Shown here piece after piece: positions 20,882 to 29,515 of a stretch of 35,778 bases of DNA. The stretch comes from Methanobacteriota archaeon. GTDB taxonomy: Archaea; Thermoplasmatota; Thermoplasmata; UBA10834. The notes below the pieces were generated by a model. That model was not told the DNA's origin and ran no database searches. It saw only the letters and a list, made by a program, of their open reading frames with translations. Where the stretch lies: the NCBI GenBank assembly GCA_020347565.1, contig CP070732.1, positions 1,626,963-1,662,740 of the forward strand, in the 5' to 3' direction. The translations under genes and the position numbers were made by a program. The stretch's first letter is position 1, and each line of letters starts with the position of its first letter.

Positions 20882-20908
20882 CGAATGGAGAACTCTGGTG
20901 CGACGCCG

Positions 20909-22531
20909 TCAGGGAGTGAACGTCCTCTGGTAGTAACCGCCCGAGACGTATGCGACGAACGCCTTGCCCCCAATCATCCGGTCGAACCTTATGCGCTCAG
21001 GCGACCTCGGGTCCACGCCTATCCTGAAGGACCCGTCCGATAGCGGGGTCAGTGGCTCCTCCTCGCTCGAGGAGTCGACGAACAACAACCGGTCTCTCCG
21101 CTTCACCACACGGAAGTTCGTGAGCCACGGGTTGTGGGACCTGTAGTGTCCAACGAGCGAGTCCCAGAGCTTCGGCGGCTCCTCGTGGTCATCGCGCTCG
21201 AGCCGCGACTCCAGCGCGTACACTTCCGGGCCGCAGGCCACTCCAACGATCTGCCCCGCCTCCCTGGTGAACTTCAAGGGGAACAGCCGGAACGATTCGT
21301 GGTCGAGCACGAAGGAGTCCTCACGGATGCCCTCCAACGTGCACTTCTTCCCGTCTACAGTAGCCGCGAGCCTGCCGTCTGAGACGGTCATCTCGATCTC
21401 CCCGTCCTCTCCAGAATACCTGCCCACGTACTCCGACGCATCCTTGGGCATATAGGCGTGATTGGAGACAACGAGGTTCGGCGCGGGCCTGCCCTCCGCC
21501 GCGGCTCTGATCGTCGACAGCGCGTGCCTCGACAACATCTCAGGCTCAGACAGGCAGTTTGTGAGCACGACCATGCCGACGCCGAGGTCCAGGTTGGCGA
21601 GCAGGGACGACGTGAAGCCTATCATGCCGCCCGTGTGTCCTATCACAACTTGGCCGTCCTGGTCCTCCACGTTGAACCCGTATCCGTAGTGCTCACCGTG
21701 CATGCTGTCGGCAGGCTTCACGAACCTACTGGTGAGCATATCATAACTCTCCTCCGAGATGATCGGGCCGTCGGGGCCCTCACCTCTTCTGAGTAGCATC
21801 CTGATGTACGAAGCCATATCCTCCGGGACGGAGGATATCGACCCATCAGCGGTGGCGCTCTCAGACCAGGGTGCGGGGGCGAGTGGCGAAGACCTGCTGA
21901 CAGGCCGGTCGTCGTACAGAGGACAGTAGCCAGTGGCCGTGGACGCACGTATGGAGTTCGTGATGGTGGCGTGTGTCCGCGTCATCCCCAGGGGCCTCAG
22001 CACGCCCTGCGCGATCGCGTCACCGCAATGCCTGCCCGTGATGGCCTCGATTATCAGGCCCACGGCCTTGTACCCAGTGTTCGAGTAGTGGAAGTACTCG
22101 CCGGGAGGGGCGCTCGTCTCGAAGTTGCGAAGCTCCCACACCTCCGTCTCCCCTGCGACGGTCCCTTCAGACCCCATTGGGATGCCAGCGGTGTGCGTCA
22201 TCAGGTGGTGCAGGGTGATCGGTGCGTGCCTCGACTTGATCTCTAGCCATGGGAGGTACTCCTTGACGGGGGCGTTGAGGTCGACCTTTCCCCTCTCCCG
22301 CAGCTGAAGGATGACAATGGCGGCAAACGACTTGCTGATTGAGCCTATCTGAAACAGCGTCTCGCCCGTCACCTCCTTCCCGGCAGATGTGTCCGACACG
22401 CCCATCGCGCACGCGTGCAGGGTGCGGTCCCTGTCCGTGATGGCCAGAGAGAGTCCGGGCACACGAAATGCCTCCTTCATCTCAGAGAGCTGCTTCTCCA
22501 ACAGATCCAATGTATCCTCAGCGATCGGCAT
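20909..22531 (-). CDS. Serine hydrolase of the class C beta-lactamase / DD-peptidase fold
   Basis: 540 residues. The penicillin-binding-protein fold is marked by the SXXK motif in GSISKSF (nucleophile Ser), YSNTGY (YXN) and GHTGGM (the HXG form of the KTG motif). About 200 residues after the hydrolase domain form two beta-rich segments (near YVGRYSGEDGEIEM and VGHYRSHNPWL) as found after many class C esterases and D-aminopeptidases. There is no signal peptide, so it is cytoplasmic and more likely a peptidase or esterase than an antibiotic-resistance enzyme. AGGAGGACGGGAA precedes ATG 22531. It begins 28 bp after an aminotransferase gene and is probably in its operon. Confidence 0.9.
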   Translation of the reverse strand: MPIAEDTLDLLEKQLSEMKEAFRVPGLSLAITDRDRTLHACAMGVSDTSAGKEVTGETLFQIGSISKSFAAIVILQLRERGKVDLNAPVKEYLPWLEIKSRHAPITLHHLMTHTAGIPMGSEGTVAGETEVWELRNFETSAPPGEYFHYSNTGYKAVGLIIEAITGRHCGDAIAQGVLRPLGMTRTHATITNSIRASTATGYCPLYDDRPVSRSSPLAPAPWSESATADGSISSVPEDMASYIRMLLRRGEGPDGPIISEESYDMLTSRFVKPADSMHGEHYGYGFNVEDQDGQVVIGHTGGMIGFTSSLLANLDLGVGMVVLTNCLSEPEMLSRHALSTIRAAAEGRPAPNLVVSNHAYMPKDASEYVGRYSGEDGEIEMTVSDGRLAATVDGKKCTLEGIREDSFVLDHESFRLFPLKFTREAGQIVGVACGPEVYALESRLERDDHEEPPKLWDSLVGHYRSHNPWLTNFRVVKRRDRLLFVDSSSEEEPLTPLSDGSFRIGVDPRSPERIRFDRMIGGKAFVAYVSGGYYQRTFTP

Positions 22532-22559
22532 TTCCCGTCCTCCTTCGTCTCCGTATTCC

Positions 22560-23918
22560 TCATTCGAAGATGGCCTCGAGGCATTCACGGAACACCCGCG
22601 TATGCCTGTCGACATCCTCCACCGTCAGCGACGGAGACATGAGCGCCATGTTGTGGAACGGCGTCAGTAGTATCCCGCGGTTGAGAGCCATCAGATGCAG
22701 AAGCTTCTCCAGCTCGGCGTCCTTCGCCTCCTCGGCCTCCCTGCCATTCCTCGGAGCACGCGGCATGAAATGATATTCCACGCGCACGCCCAGGCGCGTG
22801 ACGTGCCAAGGCACGCCGTGTTCGGTTATGGCATCGACCACGCCTTTCTCGAACCTGACGGCGAGCGGAGTCATGCGGTCGAACGCCTCCTCGGTTATTA
22901 CGCTCTCTAGCGTCGCCCTCATCGCGGCAACGGAGAGGGCGTTGCCGGATAGCGTCCCGCCCAGCCCGCTCTCGTCAGTTCCGTCGTCGAGGATCCTCTT
23001 CATGACAGCACGGGCTACCCTTTCGTTTATGCCGAAGGCGGCAGCGGGTATGCCGCACCCTATCGGCTTGCCTATCGTCAGCATGTCCGGGCTGAGCCCG
23101 TGCTCCCGTGTATAGCCTCCCGGCCCGCAGCATATCGTGTGAGTCTCGTCGATGATCAGGACGGTTCCGTGCCTTGCAGTCATCTCGCGGAGCGCCTCGT
23201 GGTACCCCGGATCCGGGAGGATTATGCCGCGATTGGTCATCGCAGGCTCGCAGAGCACGCAGGCGACGTCCTCGGGCGCGAGCGCCCTATGTAGCGCCTC
23301 AGTATCGTTGAACTCCACCACGCGAGTCGTAACGACAGGGTCGACAGGCGGTCCGATGTTGCCCGACCGCGGCACGACCTTGCCGCCTTCGAGGTCTATC
23401 AGCGTCTCGTCCACGGAGCCGTGGTAGCAGCCGCGCACGACCAGCACAATGCTCCGGCCAGTGACCTCCCTCGCCAAGCGCACGGAGAACCTGTTGGCAT
23501 CGGTGGCGGAGAGCGCCACCTGCCAGTACGGAAGCCCGAAGCGCCTCGACAGCTCCTCGGAGACCCATATCGAGTCTTCCGTCGGAAGCATCGTCGTTAT
23601 TCCCTTCGCCGCCTGTCCGCGGACGCGCTCCACCACGGTGTCGGGCGAGTGGCCGAACATCGCCCCCGTGTCTCCGAGGCACAGGTCGACATACTCGTGA
23701 CCGTCGACGTCCCATATCCTCGAGCCCTTCGCCTCTCTGGCGAAGATGGGATACGGCCCTGCCCAGCGGACCATCCAGTTCATGGGAACGCCGGCGAGCA
23801 GCGACGCCTTCGCCCTCTCGAACATGGCACCGGACCTCGGATGCTTGGAGACGAACTCGGCGATCTCCCGCTCCATCAGCCCTGCGATGCGCCTTCTATC
23901 GACACTGATCCTGCACAC
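22560..23918 (-). CDS. Class III aminotransferase, glutamate-semialdehyde mutase-like
   Basis: A pyridoxal-phosphate enzyme of 452 residues. Landmarks are WDVDGHEYVDLCLGDTGAMFGHS near the N-terminus, RGCYHGSVDETL, the cofactor Asp in LIIDETHT, and the Schiff-base Lys in TIGKPIGCGIP. GGTLSGNALSVAAMRATLE is typical of glutamate-1-semialdehyde aminomutase-like aminotransferases. The haem gene itself is unlikely because the active-site blocks differ and no haem genes are near; an amino-donor transaminase for beta- or D-amino acids is possible. GTG 23918 follows AGGAG; ATG at residue 15 is the alternative. Confidence 0.88.
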   Translation of the reverse strand: MCRISVDRRRIAGLMEREIAEFVSKHPRSGAMFERAKASLLAGVPMNWMVRWAGPYPIFAREAKGSRIWDVDGHEYVDLCLGDTGAMFGHSPDTVVERVRGQAAKGITTMLPTEDSIWVSEELSRRFGLPYWQVALSATDANRFSVRLAREVTGRSIVLVVRGCYHGSVDETLIDLEGGKVVPRSGNIGPPVDPVVTTRVVEFNDTEALHRALAPEDVACVLCEPAMTNRGIILPDPGYHEALREMTARHGTVLIIDETHTICCGPGGYTREHGLSPDMLTIGKPIGCGIPAAAFGINERVARAVMKRILDDGTDESGLGGTLSGNALSVAAMRATLESVITEEAFDRMTPLAVRFEKGVVDAITEHGVPWHVTRLGVRVEYHFMPRAPRNGREAEEAKDAELEKLLHLMALNRGILLTPFHNMALMSPSLTVEDVDRHTRVFRECLEAIFE

Positions 23919-23999
23919 CCCCGCTCCTGTGAATGTAATGCTGTAGATGTATTACTCGACTTCGTCGAGGAACGCCACACGCCGCCGTTGAACACGGCG

Positions 24000-24512
24000 T
24001 CAGGGCCGAGACTTCCCGGCCAGGACCATGATCACATCCTGCCTCGATAGGATGCCCACGGCCTTTCCGTCCTTAATCACCGGCAAGCGGTTTATGTTGC
24101 CTTCGGCCATCATCTTGACAGCTCTGTCGAGTGAATCCAGAGGTCCGAGGCCCGCCACCTTCTGACCCATCGGCAGGAGCGAAGACACCGAGCTTTCCGT
24201 GACAGCCCTCATCGCCAGTGAGAGCTCCTTCGTCTCCTCCCTCGTGGCCTCGTCCGCATCCCGCAGCGTCGCCTCTCTGAGCGCCCTGGCCTTCCTGAAT
24301 CGCTCGAGGATGCTGCCGTTGATGTCCGACATGCTCAGTATCCCTATGACATTGCCGTCGTCATCGACGACCGGCGCCCCCGAGATATCGCGCTCCATGA
24401 GCTTCATCCAAGCGACACGTATCTTGTCTCCGGCGTTGAGCGTGACCACTTCTCGAGTCATCAGGTTCTGAATGCTCATCCCGCGTATCCTTGATATGTC
24501 CGTCTCCAACAC
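24000..24512 (-). CDS. Protein with two CBS domains
   Basis: 170 residues made of two CBS motifs: LMTREVVTLNAGDKIRVAWMKLMERDISGAPVVDD...VIGILSMSDI and, after a helical insert of about 45 residues, GPLDSLDRAVKMMAEGNINRLPVIKDGKAVGILSRQDV. Such pairs bind adenosine nucleotides or S-adenosylmethionine and switch partner proteins. It begins only 3 bp after the stop of the second aminotransferase, so it may sense energy state for that operon (inference). GTG 24512 is chosen; ATG 24479 is a possible later start. Confidence 0.9.
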   Translation of the reverse strand: MLETDISRIRGMSIQNLMTREVVTLNAGDKIRVAWMKLMERDISGAPVVDDDGNVIGILSMSDINGSILERFRKARALREATLRDADEATREETKELSLAMRAVTESSVSSLLPMGQKVAGLGPLDSLDRAVKMMAEGNINRLPVIKDGKAVGILSRQDVIMVLAGKSRP

Positions 24513-24515
24513 TCC

Positions 24516-25895
24516 TCAGGCCTTCGGAGACATCGCAGACTCAGTCTCCTTGACCGCGCTCTCAAAGATGTCTATGCCCTTATCAAGCTGTTCCTCGGAG
24601 ATGACTATCGGCGGCGCAATCCGGAACACGTTGCCATACATCCCGGATGTGATCATCATGAGGCCCTTTCTCCACGCCAGGCCTTGAATCTGAGGCACGA
24701 GGAGCGGCTTCTTCGTCTTCCTGTCCTTGACCATCTCGACGCCGATCATAAGCCCTCTCCCCCGGACGTCTCCGATAATCTCGTACATGTCCTTTAGCTC
24801 CTCGAGGCGTTTGATGGCGTGGGCGCCGAGGGCCCTCGCCCTTCCCGCTAGGTCCTGGTCGAGTATCTCCCTGACATGTGCGAGCCCCGCGGCCATGCTT
24901 ATGCCGTTGCCTCCGAAAGTGGACGAGTGAGACCCCGGCCTCCATACGTCCATCACCTTCGCCTTCGCAACTATTGCCCCCAGCGGTATGCCTCCGCCGA
25001 GGGCTTTCCCGGTTATGAGTATGTCCGGGACGGTGGAGGTCGAGTTGCACTCCCAGACCTCGCCCGTCCTCGCGAGCCCGCACTGGACCTCGTCGGCTAC
25101 GAGCAGCATCCCACGTCTGTCGCAGAGCTCTCTGAGCCTCGGCATGAACTCCTTGGGCGGAACGATGTAGCCGCCCTCGCCCTGCAGCGGCTCGACGAAG
25201 ACTGATGCGAGGCTGCCGCTCGGTCCTCCGAACTCGAGTATCGCCTTATCGAGGTAGTCCATGCAGAGCATGTTGCAGGCCGGGTACTCCTGCTTGAACC
25301 AGCACCGGTAGCAGTAAGGGTACGGAGCGAAGAACACGCCAGGCGCGTACGGGCCGTGTCCATACTTGTACTTCACGCGGCTAGCCATCGCGAGGGCGTT
25401 GCCAACCCTGCCGTGGTAGGAGCCCATGAACGCCACATGCTCGTGTCCTTTCGTGTAGTACCTGGACAGTTTGATCGCCGCCTCGACGCCCTCCGCTCCG
25501 CTGTTGCCGAAGAAGGTGCTCTCGAGCGCACGGCCGGGCGATATCTCAGCAAGCAGTTCCGCGAACTCGGCCTCCTTGTCGAAGTAGGCGTCGTTGGCCA
25601 ACGAGTGCGTCAGCTCTTCCGCCTGCCTCTGTATCGCCTTGGTGACACGAGGGTTGGACCAACCGGCGTTCATCACGGAGATGCCAGAGCTGAAGTCGAG
25701 GTACACGTTGCCATCCGCGTCCATTATAGCGGAGCCCGACGCTCTCTTCATCGTGAACTGAAAGAGCCTGTCGTAGGCGTGCGACACGTACTTCCTGTCC
25801 TTTTCAATGATGGCTTTGCTGATCGGGCCCGGCGGGGCCACCTTCAGGTCAGGCACCTTCCTCGCCCAAGGCTCGACCCACTCTGGCAGACTCAT
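24516..25895 (-). CDS. Class III aminotransferase with a Cys-rich insertion
   Basis: 459 residues of the acetylornithine / 4-aminobutyrate aminotransferase group. Signatures include YLDFSSGISVMNAGWSNPRV, FFGNSGAEGVEAAIKLSR, GSYHGR, FVEPLQGEGGY, the cofactor Asp in LLVADEVQCGLARTG, and the Schiff-base Lys in ITGKALGGGIPLGA. Between the YHGR region and FVEP there is an insertion, YCYRCWFKQEYPACNMLC, whose four Cys could hold zinc or an iron-sulfur cluster. Substrate cannot be decided between GABA-, lysine- or ornithine-type donors. Start ATG 25895 is 33 bases inside the longer frame. A TATA-like GTTAATAT lies upstream near 25969 on the minus strand. Confidence 0.9.
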   Translation of the reverse strand: MSLPEWVEPWARKVPDLKVAPPGPISKAIIEKDRKYVSHAYDRLFQFTMKRASGSAIMDADGNVYLDFSSGISVMNAGWSNPRVTKAIQRQAEELTHSLANDAYFDKEAEFAELLAEISPGRALESTFFGNSGAEGVEAAIKLSRYYTKGHEHVAFMGSYHGRVGNALAMASRVKYKYGHGPYAPGVFFAPYPYCYRCWFKQEYPACNMLCMDYLDKAILEFGGPSGSLASVFVEPLQGEGGYIVPPKEFMPRLRELCDRRGMLLVADEVQCGLARTGEVWECNSTSTVPDILITGKALGGGIPLGAIVAKAKVMDVWRPGSHSSTFGGNGISMAAGLAHVREILDQDLAGRARALGAHAIKRLEELKDMYEIIGDVRGRGLMIGVEMVKDRKTKKPLLVPQIQGLAWRKGLMMITSGMYGNVFRIAPPIVISEEQLDKGIDIFESAVKETESAMSPKA

Positions 25896-25968
25896 ATCCA
25901 AGGCAAACACCTGCTGGAGCCGTCGCAACGCAATGCTGGCTTCCGAGCTGGGTAACCGTGGCCAATCG

Positions 25969-25976
25969 ATATTAAC
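25969..25976 (-). promoter_or_regulatory. TATA box of the aminotransferase operon
   Basis: The minus strand reads GTTAATATCG about 75 bp before ATG 25895. It would drive the aminotransferase and CBS genes, and possibly the genes beyond. Confidence 0.45.
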
Positions 25977-26081
25977 ATTCTGGACTCAGGGCAGGCATTG
26001 CCGACGACGAGAAGCGCTGTGAGGAACCGGCGATGCGCGTGGACGGGATGAAGGCGAGGGCACACCAGGTGGAAGGTGGAC

Positions 26082-26112
26082 AGAAAAAGAAAAAGAAGAG
26101 GGGGGGAGGAAG
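26082..26112 (-). terminator. T-rich terminator on the minus strand
   Basis: The plus strand is a 31-base purine run (AGAAAAAGAAAAAGAAGAGG...), so the minus-strand RNA carries two U5 runs, as expected of archaeal terminators. It would end transcripts from the MoxR-VWA gene or from the promoter at 26192. Confidence 0.5.
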
Positions 26113-26191
26113 TTGTATAACACATTTCTATTCGATAGTTCATAAAGTCTGTCGGAAGCCACGCAGTCGTGCCGATACGAGATTGAGCAAC

Positions 26192-26206
26192 ATTTAAATA
26201 TTAATT
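26192..26206. promoter_or_regulatory. AT-rich two-way TATA element
   Basis: ATTTAAATATTAATT stands out in GC-rich surroundings and can serve as a TATA box on either strand. On the minus strand a transcript starting near 26165 would run about 80 bases to the T-rich terminator and contain no convincing gene. The 26000-26274 gap holds nothing else I can support. Confidence 0.4.
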
Positions 26207-26274
26207 CTGCACAATCGGCCAATACTTGTGCATCAACGCTCAATAACACTCATGGCCTGCGACCGGGCAGCTGC

Positions 26275-28068
26275 CTACCCCGGAGACCCCTGGGCGACCA
26301 CCCTCAGCACCTTGTAGAGCACGCGGGGCACCTCGTCGAAGCCCGAGACCTCGTACACGTGCCCGCCGCCGGCGCCGGCCACCGCCTCGCACACGCCGAG
26401 CCTGCAGTCGTGGCTGTGTGTCATGATTACGAAGAGCCTCTTGAAAGACGAGGCGGCCAGCGACGGGTCTCTGCCGACCGTGTAGTTGCCGTCGGTTATC
26501 AGCACGCCAACCTGGTTCCGGGTCCTTGCCTTGGAAAGCTCCTCGTGTCCCTTCACGAGAGCTGACTCTATGTTCGTGTAGCCCGGGGCGGTGAACTCCA
26601 GAAGCTCCATTACGAGGTCGTCCAGGCTGAAATCCTGATCGAGCCTCTTCACGACCTTCGGCCGGTCGTTGAAGGTCACGAGAAGGAAGTCTACCATCGT
26701 CAGCCGGAATGCCAGGACGGCAATCGCGGCGGAAGCCATCGCCAGTTTGTCCCCGCTCATCGACAACGAAGCGTCCAGCATCAGCGCGACGGACAGGTCC
26801 TTCGGTTCCCTCCTCTCGACGACGACGTCAGCCGCACCGGCTCTCCTCTTCCCCGCGATGTTTTCGACCGTCGACTCGATGTCGATCTCGGACCCATCCC
26901 CGGGCAAGAAAGGCTCCCGGACCACCCTGGAGGGCAGCCTCACGGGACCGAGCAGGCGCAGCACTCTCTGTATGGTCGCGCGGATCGCGATCTTCCTCGC
27001 AAGCTCCAGAGCGGCGGGGTCGGACAGGCCGATCCTGATCCGCATGTAGTTCTGGGCCACCTTCCAGCCGATGTCGTCGTCGTCCAGCAGCTTATCCTCG
27101 TGATGGGTCTCCAGCAGCTTGGCGATGTCGCCGACGTCGATCACCTTCCTCTCGCCATCCGCGGGTCTCCCCTTTCGGCCGGGGTCGCCCCTGGTAGTCT
27201 CGGTGTCCATATCGGTCGGAGGAGACGGGGCCTCCGCGAGGCATTCGTCCACGATCTGGTCGATGACCTCCGGGGCGGTCGTCTTGGACTCCTCGCGCAT
27301 CTCAATCCTGGTCGGAAGCGCCATCTGGGCCGCACGCCTCAGCGCGCTCTCGTCTGCAGAGCCGAACGCACCGGCGAGCTGCACCGTCGCGATGGCGCCA
27401 CGGATGCTCGCTCCTCGGCGGATGTTCGGGTGGTCCCTCGTCCTGCGACATATCCACAGGGAGCGCGCAACCAGATCGCCATCGGCCGCAGGATACCGTC
27501 TGGCGATTATCTCGAACTCTTCGCCTTCCGGCTGGTAGTTCAGCGTCAGGAGCTCGAACCGGTCGGAAAGCGCCTCTGAGATAGCCGTCGTCGCCACGAA
27601 CTCACGGGGGTTCTGGGTCGCGATGATCACGAAGCCCTCCTTCGCCCTGATGCGCCCCACCTTGGGTATGTCGATGATGCCCTCGTCCATCGCTGGCAAT
27701 AGGATGTTCTGGACCCCTTCGGGCATGCGGTTCATCTCGTTGACGAACAGCACTCCCCCGGCCCTCATCGCCTCTGTCAGCGGCCCAAGCAGAAAGGCGT
27801 CCTCAACATAACCCTTCTCCAGCACGACAGGGGGGTCGAACCATCCCGACAGCTTCTGCTCGGTATACCTCTCGTCGCCGTCGACCCTGAAGACAGGCCT
27901 GTCCAGGTATGAAGCTATGGCGTTAGCCAACACCGTCTTGCCGACGCCGACAGGCCCCTCAATCATCAGATGTCTGTTCACGTGGACGGCTGCGAGCCCC
28001 CTCTCGAGTTCAGCCCTTCTTCCCACGATGCCGAACCGCTCACGTATCCTCTGCAGGTCGTCGTCCAT
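26275..28068 (-). CDS. MoxR-type AAA+ ATPase fused to a VWA domain
   Basis: 597 residues. The N-terminal AAA+ part has Walker A GPVGVGKT (38-45), a Walker B region in LFVNEMNRM (Asn where Asp is usual) and the sensor-1-like IATQNPREF. An acidic, low-complexity linker (about 268-330) leads to a helical part and a C-terminal von Willebrand A domain with a complete MIDAS metal site: DASLS (Asp432), GYTN and ITDGNY. MoxR ATPases usually act with separate VWA partners as chaperones that insert metals or mature enzyme complexes; here both are one polypeptide, as in magnesium-chelatase ChlD-like proteins. No chelatase partner is visible. ATG 28068 was chosen because it starts the conserved region. 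Confidence 0.88.
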   Translation of the reverse strand: MDDDLQRIRERFGIVGRRAELERGLAAVHVNRHLMIEGPVGVGKTVLANAIASYLDRPVFRVDGDERYTEQKLSGWFDPPVVLEKGYVEDAFLLGPLTEAMRAGGVLFVNEMNRMPEGVQNILLPAMDEGIIDIPKVGRIRAKEGFVIIATQNPREFVATTAISEALSDRFELLTLNYQPEGEEFEIIARRYPAADGDLVARSLWICRRTRDHPNIRRGASIRGAIATVQLAGAFGSADESALRRAAQMALPTRIEMREESKTTAPEVIDQIVDECLAEAPSPPTDMDTETTRGDPGRKGRPADGERKVIDVGDIAKLLETHHEDKLLDDDDIGWKVAQNYMRIRIGLSDPAALELARKIAIRATIQRVLRLLGPVRLPSRVVREPFLPGDGSEIDIESTVENIAGKRRAGAADVVVERREPKDLSVALMLDASLSMSGDKLAMASAAIAVLAFRLTMVDFLLVTFNDRPKVVKRLDQDFSLDDLVMELLEFTAPGYTNIESALVKGHEELSKARTRNQVGVLITDGNYTVGRDPSLAASSFKRLFVIMTHSHDCRLGVCEAVAGAGGGHVYEVSGFDEVPRVLYKVLRVVAQGSPG

Positions 28069-28142
28069 ATACAATCGTCTCAGCAACCTGGATGCCGGAA
28101 CTCGATGAAAAGGGTTCCGTCGGCCGCGGTCGCGGTACAAGC

Positions 28143-28150
28143 ATTTAATG
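28143..28150 (+). promoter_or_regulatory. TATA box of the M55 peptidase gene
   Basis: ATTTAATG is 29-36 bp before ATG 28179, which fits a leaderless transcript. Read on the minus strand, CATTAAAT could also serve the divergent MoxR-VWA gene. Confidence 0.5.
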
Positions 28151-28178
28151 GATGGTCGGGAATACCCTCACCGATAGC

Positions 28179-29012
28179 ATGAAGGCGCATCTCACAGTGG
28201 ACATGGAAGGCATAGCCGGCATCGCGCATGAGGACCAGACAGAGGCCAAAGACGCGGATTTCGCGAGGGCAAGGAAGCTGATGACGGACGAGGTACGCGC
28301 GGCGATAGAGGGAGCGAAGGCGGGCGGCGCAAAGGAAGTGGTCGTATGCGACGCCCACGACACCGGCAGGAACATTCTCTTCGAGGAGCTGGACAGCGAC
28401 GTGGTCGTGATCGAGGGCACGCCGTACGACCTCGGCATGATGGCGGGCATATCGGAGGAGTTCGACGCCTCGTTCCAGATTGGATACCACGCTATGCGCG
28501 ACACGCATGCGGGTACGATCGGTCACACCTACACGTACGCGTTCGCGAAGCTGCGGCTGAACGGCGTGCTGCTCGGCGAGTCGGGACTGAGCGCTGCTAT
28601 TGCGGGGCACTTCGGGGTGCCCGTCGTCATGGTGTCAGGGGACCTTCACGCGGTCAAGCAGGCACAGGCGCTGATGCCAAAGATCGTGGGCGTCCCTACC
28701 AAGGAGGGGATCGGGCTGTACGGAGTGAAGACGCTCAATCCGAGAAAGGCCTGCGAGGACATCAGGAGTGGCGCGGAAGAGGCCATGCGCAGGGTGGGCG
28801 AGATGAAACCGTACGTCGTCGACGCACCCGTGACCATGGAAGTGGACTTCACGCGAACCATCATGGCTCAGCGATGCGCGCAGATGCCTATGGTGGAGAG
28901 GACCGATGACAAGTCCGTCAAGTACCAGGCCAAGGACGTCGTTGACGCGTTTCGTGTCTTCGACGCGATGAGCATGATATGCTCAGCTGCGCGCGGCGAG
29001 GGACTGCTCTGA
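28179..29012 (+). CDS. M55 family D-aminopeptidase (DppA type)
   Basis: 277 residues matching zinc D-aminopeptidase DppA. Ligand positions agree with the family almost residue for residue: Asp8 and Glu10 in VDMEG, His60 in CDAHD, His104 in GYHAM and Glu134 in LGESG, with the catalytic His116 in GHTYTY. Such enzymes are cytoplasmic decamers that cleave D-Ala-containing or other short peptides. The start at ATG 28179 gives the family N-terminus and suits the TATA box; the longer 28152 start does not. It is followed after 40 bp by a GNAT acetyltransferase in the same direction. Confidence 0.93.
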   Translation: MKAHLTVDMEGIAGIAHEDQTEAKDADFARARKLMTDEVRAAIEGAKAGGAKEVVVCDAHDTGRNILFEELDSDVVVIEGTPYDLGMMAGISEEFDASFQIGYHAMRDTHAGTIGHTYTYAFAKLRLNGVLLGESGLSAAIAGHFGVPVVMVSGDLHAVKQAQALMPKIVGVPTKEGIGLYGVKTLNPRKACEDIRSGAEEAMRRVGEMKPYVVDAPVTMEVDFTRTIMAQRCAQMPMVERTDDKSVKYQAKDVVDAFRVFDAMSMICSAARGEGLL

Positions 29013-29051
29013 AGATGTCGGAGCAGCCATCCGGATTGGAGGAAGGATTGG

Positions 29052-29507
29052 ATGGATTCGAGGGGGAGTGGCCGCGGCGTCATGCTTCTGCCGCTGCAGG
29101 AGGACGACATCCCTAAGGTACTCGCCCTCTGGTCCGAGGCGGGGCTCCCGACCAAACCTGGTGGAAGGGACACGCTCGAGAACCTGACCAGGCGGCGACG
29201 GGAGGCGCCCGACCTCTTCATCGGCGCCTTCGAGGGCGAGCGCATGATCGGCGTGGTGATAGGCAGCGACGACGGAAGGAAGGGGTGGGTCAACCGCCTC
29301 GCCGTGGTGCCAGACAGGAGGCGAGCCGGAATCGCAGCGAAGCTTCTGGCCCGATGCGAAGAGGCTCTCAGAAGCAGGGGAAGACGGATCATCTGCGCGC
29401 TCATAGAGAAGGACAACGAGGCGTCACAGAGGCTAGTCGAGGGCAAAGGGTATAGATGCGAGGACAGGATAGCGTACTACGCGAAGAGGGAAGCCGACGA
29501 CGTCTGA
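29052..29507 (+). CDS. GNAT-family N-acetyltransferase
   Basis: 151 residues with the GNAT fold. LFIGAFEGERMIGVVIGSDD and GWVNRLAVVPDRRRAGIAAKLL form strands 2-4 and the acetyl-CoA loop (RRAGIA), and ASQRLVEGKGY is the usual C-terminal helix and strand. GGAGGAAGG lies before ATG 29052. The acceptor is not predictable; N-terminal, polyamine or small-amine acetylation is possible. It forms a likely operon with the M55 peptidase. Confidence 0.88.
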   Translation: MDSRGSGRGVMLLPLQEDDIPKVLALWSEAGLPTKPGGRDTLENLTRRRREAPDLFIGAFEGERMIGVVIGSDDGRKGWVNRLAVVPDRRRAGIAAKLLARCEEALRSRGRRIICALIEKDNEASQRLVEGKGYRCEDRIAYYAKREADDV

Positions 29508-29515
29508 TAACGGCG

